A stretch of 46,292 bases of DNA from Mesostigma viride (Eukaryota; Streptophyta; Mesostigmatophyceae; Mesostigmatales; Mesostigmataceae): positions 1,041,895 to 1,088,186 of the forward strand of contig RPFO01000016.1 in the NCBI GenBank assembly GCA_009746045.1. Reading direction: 5' to 3'. Position numbers and translations under genes: made by a program. Below are positions 29,401 through 39,199 of this stretch, piece by piece. The notes beneath the pieces were generated by a model. That model was not told the DNA's origin. It saw only the letters and a program-made list of their open reading frames with translations, and did no database searches. Each line of letters starts with the position of its first letter. Positions within the stretch are counted from its first letter, which is position 1.

Positions 29401-32400
29401 TTCCCCCGTACCCAGTATGGAATTGTTCCATGAGGGATGAGAAAAGTTTAGCCGCCGCGGCACTGTCCTTCGCGTTCTCAGACGCTGCCCCCCCTTCACA
29501 CATTAGTTTCTTAACATGTGTCACACCGGGCGTCCATTCCCCCTCCAATTGCTTGAAAGACTTTAAACCCTTGAAATAGTGGTTTCCGTCGACCACCGCA
29601 TATCGAAGAACGAGATATTCGCCATCAGGATGTTCCTCGTGAAATCTTGGGTCGAATGCCTTTAAGGAGGCCTGGCTTATTAGGCTGAAGACCTCCCTTG
29701 GTTGAAAATCAAAGGGCAGAACGTCGTCTTGTTCCCCGACTCGTGCATAGGTCCGGAACTCAACACCTCTCTTGAGGAAAGAAGCGGTGGACTTGGTTCC
29801 AAGATACTTCTCAATCTCCTTGTCGGACAAGGGGCGAAAGTAACGCGAGCCCACGAACTCCGCGTCAGTCCTAGCGCCATGGCATTTTTTCAGCCAATCC
29901 CGGTAAGGGCCGGTGGACGTGATGTGTTTGGCGAAGAGGCTTGGCTTGGTTTCCGCAAGCGCTTGAAAGGCGAACTGCCACACAGGGATGCACACCTTAA
30001 AATGCAAACTGTTTGTCTTTGCATTCAGCAAGATGCGCCCGTTCTCCCTGAACACCTCATCGCTTAGCAACCGCTGCCTCATGTTGTCAGGCAAAATCAG
30101 CCCGTTGACGGTGTGAATGCGCATGCTATTGCAACCGGTATCGATGAAGTCACTCGGTCGAATCCAACGGGATTCCCGCACAGCATTCGCGTCCCGAATG
30201 GCTTTGTCCCTGATCTCCTTCTCGGAGTCCACGGTCGTTGCCATCTTCCAATCTTTGATGATCGGCTCCTTGTCCACCTTTCCACTACTCGTCAGGATCC
30301 CCTCCTTGAAGAGCTTTGAAAGTGCTTTCAGAAGCTCAAGAAAAGGGGAGAAGGTAGGCCACTTTAATATCTCCGACGCCGGCGCCTTGCCCCTGGCTTC
30401 GACGTAGTTAAGCATCTCCTTGACGAGTGCAAAAACGGCATCATTGCCGGCCAACCTTCCGTCACCGTCTCCTTCCCCCTCGGCACCCTGAACGAAGGCA
30501 TTGACGAACATGAGACAAGAAAGCAATAAATAGTTTAACGTATGCATACAGGGGTCACCCGCAGTATCGCAACAAGAATCGCAACTCAAAAAAAAAAATT
30601 TTATCATCCACTTCGATTAAGGGCAGGTATGGGCACACCATGGCACCTTCACTTTTCAAAAGTGATGTTTGGATGAAAAATGGGAGCGTGCTCGAGTATC
30701 GCAACACCTAGTTCCGCAACTGAAAACCCACCAATTCTAGAGTTCCGCAATGCAACAGAATCGCAACAAACCTGGCAAGTATACCAAAAGTACGCCGTAC
30801 ACGTGCGCCGGAAGGAATAAATTGTCGCCAATCGGCGTGCAGGATCCGATATGTACTTGCAATAGTTACCGCCGTTGACGATTGATTGGCCGCGCGGTGT
30901 TCAGTTCAGTTCAGTGGGATTCATCGCGCGGAAGTGCAATAATGAACAAAAACATAAGTGTGCCGCCTCTTCATTGAATAATCAACGACCTATAATTAGT
31001 CTACAACCACTAACCTTTCGTTATCAAACAGTTCCCTAATCATCACGCGCGTCATCGTCTCGTCATTGCGCGTCATTACCCCGTCATTGTCCCGCCGACA
31101 TTACACAGCTATGGTCTTGAGGTATAGTCGGCGTCGTGGCATGTTAAACAAACTGCGTTGTTTCATTCACAGTGTGGTTTCATTATGTCGCTCTTTCGAA
31201 CGGGGATGCATTAGGCAACAATACTGGACAGATTCTGAAAGAGGGTGTGTTTGTGAAGTGGGGATGGCAGCGGCCCAGCATTTGCTGGCCGTGCGGGTGC
31301 AACTTTGAGGCGACTACATATATCGCCCTGAACCGTCTTTGTTAAAGCGTCCACAGTCCAGTGTTACAGTCCGGCCGCAGGCCGGGCAAGGGAAATGCTG
31401 TGTTCACCCTGATGCTGCGGGCCGAGGATGGGTGGCTGCATGGAAACGTGAATGCTTGCATCGAATGGATGGCGGTGTCTGCATGCATGGATTGCACGTG
31501 AATGTTCGCAGGATGGGTGGTAATTGCATGGATGCTCGCAGGATGGGTGCTAATTACACGAATCGATATTGCATTAATGCTTGCAGGGATGGATGGTGTT
31601 TGCATGCGTGGATACGTGAATGCTTGCAGGGATGGATGGTGTTTGCATGCATGGATACGTGAATGCTTGCAGGGATGGGTGGTGTTTGCATGCATGGATA
31701 CGTAAATGCTTGCAGGGATGGATGGTGTTTGCATGCATGAATGTGTGAATGCTTGCATGGGTGGATGGTGTTTGCATGCATGGATGGGTGGTGTTTGCAT
31801 GCATGGATACCTGAAAGCTTGGGGTGGATGGTGTTTGCATGCATGGATACGTGAATGCTTGCATGGGTGGATGGTGTTTGCATGCATGGATGCGTGAATG
31901 CTTGCACGGATGGGTGGTGTTTGCATGCATGGATACGTGAATGCTTGCCTGGGTGGATGGTGTTTGCATGCATGGATGGGTGGTGTTTGCATGCATGGAT
32001 ACCTGAAAGCTTGGGGTGGATGGTGTTTGCATGCATGGATACGTGAATGCTTGCATGGGTGGATGGTGTTTGCATGCATGGATGCGTGAATGCTTGCACG
32101 GATGGGTGGTGTTTGCATGCATGGATACGTGAATGCTTGCCTGGGTGGATGGTGTTTGCATGCATGGATACGTGAATGCTTGCACGGATGGATGGTGTTT
32201 GCATGCATGAATGTGTGAATGCTTGGGGTGGATGGTGTTTGCATGCATGGATACGTGAATGCTTGCGTGGATGGATGGTGTTTGCATGCATGGATACGTG
32301 AATGCTTGCAGGGATGGAAGTGATTGCATGCATGGATACGCGAATGCATGCATGAATGCGACCGAGGACAGTGTAAGCACCTTTTAGGGATTAATATAGT

Positions 32401-35400
32401 GGTGAATATGGGCAGGCCCCCTGACCCATGTGAGTTATACATGTATTCAAGGAGACAACGATTCCAGTCCATGGCAGGATGTATAAAGGATACCAACCCC
32501 AAGTCGGTGGGGGTATGCATGTGACCCAATTCAGTACAAGTGTAATAACAGTGATTCGGGCCGTGGTGTCAGCAACCCTGTCACTCAAGGTTACATTATA
32601 GATACTCATTCCATCTCCGCCTCCACATCATTGAGGATGTAATATACGCGACAACTATTAATGTTCGCATGGCGGTCACGCGACGCCTGATCAACGCGTA
32701 GCGTCTGCGTGTCGTAATTTAATTTTTTAATATTAATGCACAGTCACCATTTTACCGCGTGCTGGCCTGCACTTAGCCCTTGGATGACCAGTGTGTAACT
32801 CTACCCCTAATTATGGCTGGTTGCACCTTGCATGATAATGTCCAGAAACCAGCCTGATAACAATCTAGTGTCCATACTGGGACCAAAGCACACACATATA
32901 GGGAGTTACTTCGGGGTCATGTCATTAGTCATGTTGCAATGTCCTATATGTCCTATGGGTGCTAAATACAGCACTAATCTCAGGGGGTGCACGGGTGCGA
33001 TAAAAAAGACACTTACAATGCAATGTTAAGTGATAATGCAATATTGGACGTCTTCACAAACCAAGGCCCAAATGCACACGTAGCAAGGGGGTGCAAGGGG
33101 CGGTGTTACCCATGCATCCAGAACATGAGAAATGACCTCCATTTGCATGCCTAGGATGAAAATATACAAACACTGCATCGAACTTCTTTTCTACGTCAGC
33201 AAGGCACTGGGGCCTCCATAGATGTTGCACGGACTGCACAACTGCACAGGCGTCCTTTACTAGCAAAGCCAAAAGGCTGACAAAAAACTGGCCATGATAC
33301 CATCTTTCCTGAAGAATTTAGGCAATAGAAACCATCGTGCTACCATCAACAACTCCTTTAGATGTTAAATCAATCGTCATTCTAGAAAATTAGGTACAGA
33401 CGCAGCTAATCATGAACAAAACTGATGAAAATCTTACGACGACGGTTGTACAAAACCACAACCACAAACTAGTACACAGGAGTAGTAAGTTAGCGAACTT
33501 AACACCACAAACCTTCAACAACGTGTCCGAGATTACTTACCGAATGATATAACGACTTTACCTTGTTGACGGTATCCGCAGGTACACTAAACTGCGCCAT
33601 GCCGAAACCGCAAAAAGAAGGCTAGCGGAAAGCTAGCAATCTCATGACAGAAAGGCAATCTCATCACGGCGTCGAGACTTTCCTGGCCCTGAACGATGAT
33701 GAAATACGCGAAATACATCATACGAAAACTACTGGTTGCGAAAATTTCAATGATACAGAAGCTAATAACAAGTGCTGCCTTTCATCGTCACCCCCGTGAT
33801 GATTAACGCGTGTAGACGCAGTAAAAAGTAAAAACCAGCCCGAGATAATGTGCGCATCATTAGATGTTGCGCGACTGCGGCTATAGCATTTTTCTGACGC
33901 CGCTCATTTCAGTTCGGTTGATTCTTCGCGCCGGTCAGCCAAGGAGTGACATACTTCACGTCGGGGTGTATCTTTAGTTGCGATACCACGCGTTTGCCGT
34001 TTCGCAACTTTTCGTCCAAATCGGTCCTCGCAAGAATCGCAACAAAAGTGTTTTTTGGTCCTCCTGGAAAGTTGCGTAGTTGCGATTCTTGTTGCGATAC
34101 TGCGGGTGACCCCTGTATAGTCCGCGAGCGTAGGAAAATCTCAGAGTAGGGTGCTAAGAACACAGAAGGTAAAAAGGGTCACTCCACGGAGCTACCCCTC
34201 TGAATCTAAATCACCAAAAACGCACCGCTTCCTTTTCTCCCGCCTTCTTCCCCTTCTTTCCTTTTCCGCCTTTCTCCCCCTCGCCACCCTGGAGGAAGAC
34301 ATTGACGAAGATGAGACAGGAAAACAATAAATAGTTTAACGTTTGCAAATAGTCGGCGTGCAGACAAAAAATACCGAATAGGGTGCAAAGCACGGAGAAG
34401 GTAAAAAGGTTCACTCCATAGAGCTACCCCTCTAAATAAAAAATTCCGCGAAAAACGCACCTCTTCCTTTTCTCCCGCCTTCTTCCCCTTCTTTCCCTTC
34501 CCGCCCTTCTCCCCCCCGGCCGCGTCATCCTCCATTTCCACCCCCTTATCCTTCCCCTTCTCCTTTTTATCCGCATCCCTCTTCTTTTTGGACGCTTTTG
34601 CCTGACCCTCAAGCAGCTTCGCCCGTTCACGATCCCTTCTCTTGAGATCCAACTTCATGAACTTGATGACCTTGTCCACCTTCGCCTCCGTGTACTCCTT
34701 TGGTTTCCACTTGAACTTTTCGGTGCCCTTGGACTTGACTTGGTTGACGAAATCATAGGCCAGCTCACCGTTGAAGGTGTCAGATTGCTTTGCGAAATCG
34801 GCCGCCGCTTCAACGCGTAGTTGGGTGAGATACTTGCGAAACTCCCCGGCACCAATCGTAACATCCTTAGGGGGCTTGCCTAGGATGAGGTCGCCAATAT
34901 CACAGATAGTCTTCACCTTATTCTTTCTGTCAATAAGCTTCTTGGGATCCTGGAATGTCGTCGTCGCCTTTTTTTTAGCCTGCTGGAAGGTATACCAACA
35001 ACACACAACATACACATGAAGCGAAATGTATTAAGAAGAGTAATCTGAACTCTGGCATCCTAGCTCTGCAGCGCGACCTTCAGCGTTAAAAAATTAAAAA
35101 ACATTGTACAAACCTTTGCCTTTCCCTTCCCCTTCGGAGTTGGCTCAAGCTCATTTTCTTCCTCCTCCTCCTCCTCCTCCTCGTGCTCCTCCTCCTCTTC
35201 CTCCTCGTCCACCTCCTGCTCCTTCTCCTCCTCTTCCTTCTCGTCCACCTCCTGCATGAAAAAAAAATAATAATAATTCAGACGATGACATAAAAAAAAC
35301 GAGCATTAATTTTGTTTTAACGTTGCTCTGCGGAGCGACCCCAACCCTAAGCTTGAACAGTAAAATGAAACAAATTTCCTACCTCTACGTTCTCCGTCCC

Positions 35401-38400
35401 CATCCCTTCGACCTCTTCGAAAGGTTGATCGTCATCCTGCAAGACGAAACGTGCGTTCAGATAAATATACAAAGTCAGTCAAAACAGGAAGTATTTCTTG
35501 AATATCCTATCTTCACAAATCGACCCCGAACCTTTAGCGGCATTTGCTTACCTCCGGGTTCCACGCTGAAGGACTTTGTCCCTCAAAACGTGGAATGTCA
35601 CCCTCCTGGCGGGAAGGAGAGAAAGAAATGCGTTGATCGTTAGTAACAATTTTCAACAAAAGAAATACACAACACTAATCTAAACGGACTGAATAAAAAT
35701 GTACACAAATGTCAATAATTACCTCAATGTCAAATCTCCACTCCCGCAACACTTGTCCGATCGGCCACATCTCAGATGGAGTTGTGTGGCTCAGTTCATT
35801 TTCGAAAAACGTCCGAAGAGCTATCAAGTGAGATAGCATGTCCTGACTCCATGATTTCTCGTTTATGTTCGCCGTCACTAACGACAGGCAGTCGTCGATC
35901 CCCTTGTACTCAAGCCATGCGACAACCTCCTTTCGTGGGGGCTCATACTGTCCGGCCATGTCGAACTCCCCACTCTGACGAAAACGCAGGATCTCATCCT
36001 CGCACAACTGAAGAAACAATTCAACAGCTCGACTCGGAAGAATAGGGTCTGGGTTCACCCTAAACTGCGCCATCCACACTGAATACGACGAAAGGAAGTG
36101 CGATCTAACCCCATCCAAATCTTCAATGACATTTGTGCCAGCCTTGAACAACTCGGGAGATACCGAGTGGTCCATGGCGACCAGAAAGTCGCCGAAGACA
36201 TCCCAGTCGAACTGCGCATCCTTGAACCCTTTCTTCAAGAGCAGATTGACATCGATTTCCGTCAGCGGGGAGGTGTCCCAATCCTCACCTGTCTTCCCCT
36301 GCTCTAGGACCTGGTACATTTCCCACCTGCAGACAGATATGATGATGTCAAAATACTCGTGTGACAATGGGTGTTGTCTCGTGTCCTTGCAGTACTGTTT
36401 GGTCGCACAAGACAGCTTGATCCAGACGAGCAGGCTTCGAGGAACATAAGCTGTAACATCCGCTGCGTCGGGTATCGTTGACCCGCACTCGGTAACAAGC
36501 AACTCAAAGGTGTCGAAAAGAGATGCAATGTCTTTCCCCTTTAACCTTTTGCCTCGAAGGCTCCGCCCCATGACTTCGAACAAAAGATCACGAAGTGTTG
36601 GATCACTCCAAGGGTTCACATTCTCATCAGACCCGACTGAGATCCTTTCATGCCAGACACCGTCATCGATCGCAACTTCGATCTCCTTCGACACAAGGGT
36701 GCTCAAGAACGACTTGGCGTCATCGTTCAGATGTTTTTCGTAAGTCGTCAACCATGACTTCCAAGTTTCCAAGCCGCTCAACTGGATCGGCTGCACACAG
36801 GTCCACAAAACGAAAAAAAAGCATAATCGGAAAAAAAGTTTAGGGTCACTCTGCGAAGTGACCCTTCATAAAAAAATCTCAAACAGAACGAAGGACTAAC
36901 TGACATGCACTATGAAGCGGCGAAAAAATTATTAGCTCACCCGCAATTTCTCCTCCCCACTCCCAACCTCGGCGTTCCCCTGAGACTCTGTCTCATCTCC
37001 CCCTTTCTTCCTCTGGATGCAGCAAGACAGAGGAAAGCATACTCGTTGAAAAAGTTTAGGGTCACTCTGCGAAATGACCCTCCAAAAATTAATCACACAT
37101 GCGAAGGAAACGGCAACTCAGAAATGAAGGACAAATGAACAAAGAACAAAGGCGAAAAACACAGGATTACTTATCGCTCACCTCCGTTGTTGTCCCGCTC
37201 TTCTTGGGATCCTCTGACTTCTTTTCGTCTGCCCCCCGCTTCCTCTGAAATCAAAACAACAGGGAAAAGCATACTTGTTGGTTCAGGTTAGGGTCACTCT
37301 GCGAAATGACCCATTCATGGTCAGACGAGCTTAGCAGAGATAAGGAATAACGAAACCGTTAAAAAAAACACGCACACTAATGGGGGTAAAAACTGTTTCT
37401 CACCTGAGACGGCTCCGTACCCTCCTTCTCCGAGACCCCCGCGGTCTTCCCATCCACCTCCGTCGACTTTTCTGCAGCCTGCGCCTTCCTGCGCTCCTCC
37501 TCAAGTTTGGCTTGGTATTTCAGGCGTGCCGCCACACCCGCCTCCATCATCCTCTTCCCCTCCTCCTGCACCTTCCTCTTCGCCTTTGCCTCCTCGTCCT
37601 TCTTTTTCCTTTCCTCATTCGCCTTTCTCTCCTTTTCGTCCCGCTCCCACGACGCCCTCCTCTTCCTGCGCTCCGCCTCCTCCATCTCCGCAGCTTCCAT
37701 TTCTGCCTGCTTCGCCTCTCGCTCTGCCCTTTCCTTCTTCACCCATTCCCTCTGCTCCCTTTCCAGGAGCTCCTGGGCGGCCTTCCGTTCCTTGTCCTTT
37801 TTCTCCAGATTCACCAGATCTTCGGCGTGCTGCGTTGCCTGATCCAGATAAGAAGTCAGAAGTGCCATGCGGTCATTCCTTCTCTTTCTTTCCTCCTCCG
37901 GAAGATCCTCCAGTGGCCTTGGGTCTGCCTTGTCCCTGTCCTCCATGCTGATCAGGAGGTCAATGTTCTTCTGCAGATCACGCAGGAACCGCTCATGGTC
38001 ATCCTCCTTCTCCTCCCATTCCGCTCTTGCTTTCTTTCTTGCCTGTGGGGAGCGGCTCCTCGGAGGTGAGTTTGACGACCGGCGCTTGGGTGGCGACCGG
38101 CGCTTGGGCGGAGACTTCCGACCTGGAGACTTTGCAGGCGACTTGGGCGGTGATCGGGACTTGGAGGTCGCCCCCTTCTTTGGAGGGGAGCTTTGGGGAG
38201 ACGCGGGCTGCGAGCTGGGCTGTGAGGTCGACGCCTCGGGTAGGGACCTTGAAGGAGACCTGGGCGACGTGCTGACCTTCGAGGTCGAAGCCTCGTGGTG
38301 GGACCTTAGAGGTGACTTGGGCGGCGGGCTGCCCTGCTCAGACGCCTCGTGGTGGGCCCTTGGAGAAGACTTGGGCGGCGAGCTGGGCTTCGAGGTAACC

Positions 38401-38876
38401 ACCTCGACGGGGGCGGACCTCGGCGAGTTTGAGGTCGACTTCCCGCGGACGGGGGACTCCTTGTTGATGGCGGGCCGCTGGGGAGACTGTGGAGACACAA
38501 CGGAGCTGGACCCAGCCCCGGCAGCCTGTGCCTCAGGTGCGGGCCGCTGAGGAGACTGTGGAGACACAACGGAGCTGGACCCAGCCCCGGCAGCCTGTGC
38601 CTCAGGTGCGGGCCGCTTGGGAGATTTGGAGGCCGACGCCTCCACGGAGCTTGGCCCAGCCCCGGCAGCAAGCATTGTTGACAGAGGAGGAAACTCCTCT
38701 ACGCCCTTGGGCGGAGAGGCGGGTGGCGTACTATACTTAGGAGACTCGCTCGTCGACTTGACCTTGTCGACATAGGTGGCCCTCTCCACCTCTTTTCCCT
38801 TCTGAAGCAAGGAGGCCCTCTCCTGCTCCTCCTTTTCCTTCTGAAGCTGAACTTCCCTCTCCTTCTCTTGTTCCTT
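25968..38876 (-). CDS. Large multi-exon gene of unknown function, all recognised introns but the last phase 0
   Basis: I do not recognise the product. Exons on the minus strand, from GT/AG sites and frame continuity: 38876-37404, 37244-37182, 37012-36941, 36790-35723, 35605-35552, 35436-35383, 35251-35114, 34982-34461, 34288-34226, 30487-29327, 28994-26613 (frame broken) and 26497-25968 with a TGA stop. The 5' end is open: no start is seen at 38876, where an acceptor precedes, so at least one upstream exon is expected. The order of regions is Ser/Pro/Arg-rich then charged coiled coil, an ordered 356-residue region, acidic and Lys-rich tracts, a 387-residue ordered region with a VDGNHYFKGLKSF segment faintly like ParB-type folds, and a C-terminal Lys-rich region. 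The lysine and SP content suggests a nucleic-acid-associated protein; that is inference. Frame breaks near 28320, 28255 and 27300 may mean pseudogene or assembly error. Confidence 0.7.
26613..28994 (-). CDS. Exon region with broken frame
   Basis: It opens in phase with EVGKKKLDRLFEISKGANAE and reads well to ECKGG at about 28325, where a G7 run shifts the frame. A short frame (MEYKASRLFEEVFGFDYLG) bridges to MPRNKDVVDRFLAFWEKAVI at 28252. That frame runs to a TAA at 27257 inside three tandem 37-39 bp units whose G-runs differ in length. A third frame, SDDEDEAEPGASARPV onward, then continues through a long Glu tract (CTC/CCT repeats, 26790-27000) to the donor AAAGG|GTGAGG at 26612. Indels at homopolymers explain all three breaks. 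Confidence 0.55.
29327..30487 (-). CDS. Exon: 387-residue ordered region
   Basis: 1,161 nt open in one frame, from TTCAG|GGTGCC to TCT|GTAAGT. It contains SRWIRPSDFIDTGCNSMRIH, NGLILPDNMRQRLLSDEVF, VCIPVWQFAFQALAETK, then YLVLRYAVVDGNHYFKGLKS and FHTGYGGTNVILLRGADLLP. The position-specifying IHTVNGLILP...VVDGNH order recalls ParB-like nuclease/CTPase folds, but no diagnostic motif is complete. That is a weak suggestion only. Confidence 0.72.
30549..34115. mobile_element. 3,567-bp TIR DNA transposon inserted in an intron
   Basis: Perfect 38-bp terminal inverted repeats (30549-30586 and 34078-34115) begin CAGGGGTCACCCGCAGTATC. TA flanks both ends. The related intron at 34289-34460, from the neighbouring duplicated exon, is co-linear across the point with a single dinucleotide there and so acts as an empty-site reference. 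TCGCAAC motifs recur just inside both ends (about 30695-30775 and 33970-34060), as transposase-binding sites often do. No transposase ORF is visible, so it is non-autonomous. TA target sites and CAG termini fit Tc1/mariner/pogo-type elements, but the superfamily is inference. Confidence 0.85.
31440..32370. repeat. 43-bp minisatellite within the TIR element
   Basis: About 22 units of GGATGGTGTTTGCATGCATG plus 23 bases. Part of the array has a higher-order period of about 192 bp (31781 and 31973). Because 43 is not divisible by three and the unit lacks stops in several frames, long false ORFs appear on both strands. Confidence 0.93.
34226..34982 (-). CDS. Lys-rich exon and a duplicated short exon (34461-34982 and 34226-34288)
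   Basis: The first exon (522 nt) encodes QAKKKATTTFQDPKKLID onward, with helical FRKYLTQLRVEAAADFAKQ and a Lys-rich end GGKGKKGKKAGEKEE. The second (63 nt) is almost a copy of that end (GGEGEKGGKGKKGKKAGEKE). The intron after each begins GTGCGTTTTT and contains the same hairpin. So the exon end and its intron were duplicated in tandem. Confidence 0.75.
35114..35605 (-). CDS. Three short acidic exons (35552-35605, 35383-35436, 35114-35251)
   Basis: They encode EGDIPRFEGQSPSAWNPE, DDDQPFEEVEGMGTENVE and a 46-residue Glu-rich tract ending ELEPTPKGKGKAK. All are multiples of three (54, 54 and 138 nt) with GAG|GT or AAG|GT donors. They form a charged linker between the ordered exon upstream and the Lys-rich exon downstream. 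Confidence 0.7.
35723..36790 (-). CDS. Exon: 356-residue ordered region
   Basis: 1,068 nt with ordinary globular composition: PIQLSGLETWKSWLTTYEKH, DLLFEVMGRSL, VPRSLLVWIKLSCATKQYC, then VVAWLEYKGIDDCLSLV and EMWPIGQVLREWRFDIE. There are no catalytic motifs I recognise. Phase 0 at both ends (GCAG|CCG and GAG|GTAATT). Confidence 0.75.
36791..37403 (-). other. Three hairpin-bearing introns (36791-36940, 37013-37181, 37245-37403)
   Basis: These introns of 150, 169 and 159 bp carry the same 22-bp inverted repeat, GGGTCACT-N6-AGTGACCC or the form with one mismatch, at 36843-36864, 37059-37080 and 37291-37312. TAAACTTTTT or TAACC and a TATGCTTTT..C block lie between hairpin and acceptor in all three. 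The 5' halves differ. Confidence 0.8.
36941..37244 (-). CDS. Two short duplicated exons (37182-37244 and 36941-37012)
   Basis: The 63-nt exon encodes RKRGADEKKSEDPKKSGTTTE and the 72-nt exon RKKGGDETESQGNAEVGSGE plus four residues. Both begin RK.G.DE, enter after CAG and leave before GTGAGC. The 169-bp intron between them (37013-37181) resembles the intron before (37245-37403). An exon-plus-intron duplication is the simplest explanation. Confidence 0.7.
37404..38876 (-). CDS. Exon: SP/RS-rich and coiled-coil region
   Basis: This 1,473-nt exon is open throughout, entering after GCCGCAG and leaving at CAG|GTGAGA, both phase 0. Its first third has a 30-residue tandem duplication (AGAGSSSVVSPQSPQRPAPE type). 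It continues with many SPP/SPKS repeats and KRRSPPKRRSS, then about 230 residues of Glu/Lys/Arg-rich sequence with a strong coiled-coil look (ERKAAQELLEREQREWVKKE). Phosphorylatable SP/RS content and coiled coil suggest a scaffold or RNA/chromatin-associated role, which is unproven. Confidence 0.75.
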
Positions 38877-38946
38877 CTGCGGCAAATAAGGAAAAACAAA
38901 TAGACCAATGTCGGATGAAGAAAGTGTAAATTCGCATCAGCGTGAG

Positions 38947-39165
38947 GGGTGGCGCTGCAGCGCTACCCTAAGAAGAAACAAGGATGAAATCCCATTCAGG
39001 TTTGGGGAAAAAAAAATCGAAGATGTAACTAATGTCAGGGAAGGGGTTATTCTGTAGCGAGACCCTTCCGCAAAATAAGACATAAGAACTATGTTAAGGA
39101 ACGACCCTACCAACAAAATATAGCATAAAAATATTTCATGGAAGGGTGACTTGGCAGCGCGACCC
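38947..39165. repeat. Three hairpins at about 100-bp spacing upstream of the first seen exon
   Basis: GGGT-rich inverted repeats lie at 38947-38968 (nearly perfect 11-bp arms), 39044-39065 and 39144-39165. They match the intronic hairpin family of this gene. They probably lie within the intron preceding 38876. Confidence 0.7.
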
Positions 39166-39199
39166 TTCAGGGAAGGCCCACACTAAATCACTAATCGAA

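Noticed and set aside
31342-32529. ORF of 395 codons rich in His/Cys/Ala in the TIR element, a possible transposase
   Set aside because: It is the 43-bp minisatellite translated; there is no DDE motif and no non-repetitive core.
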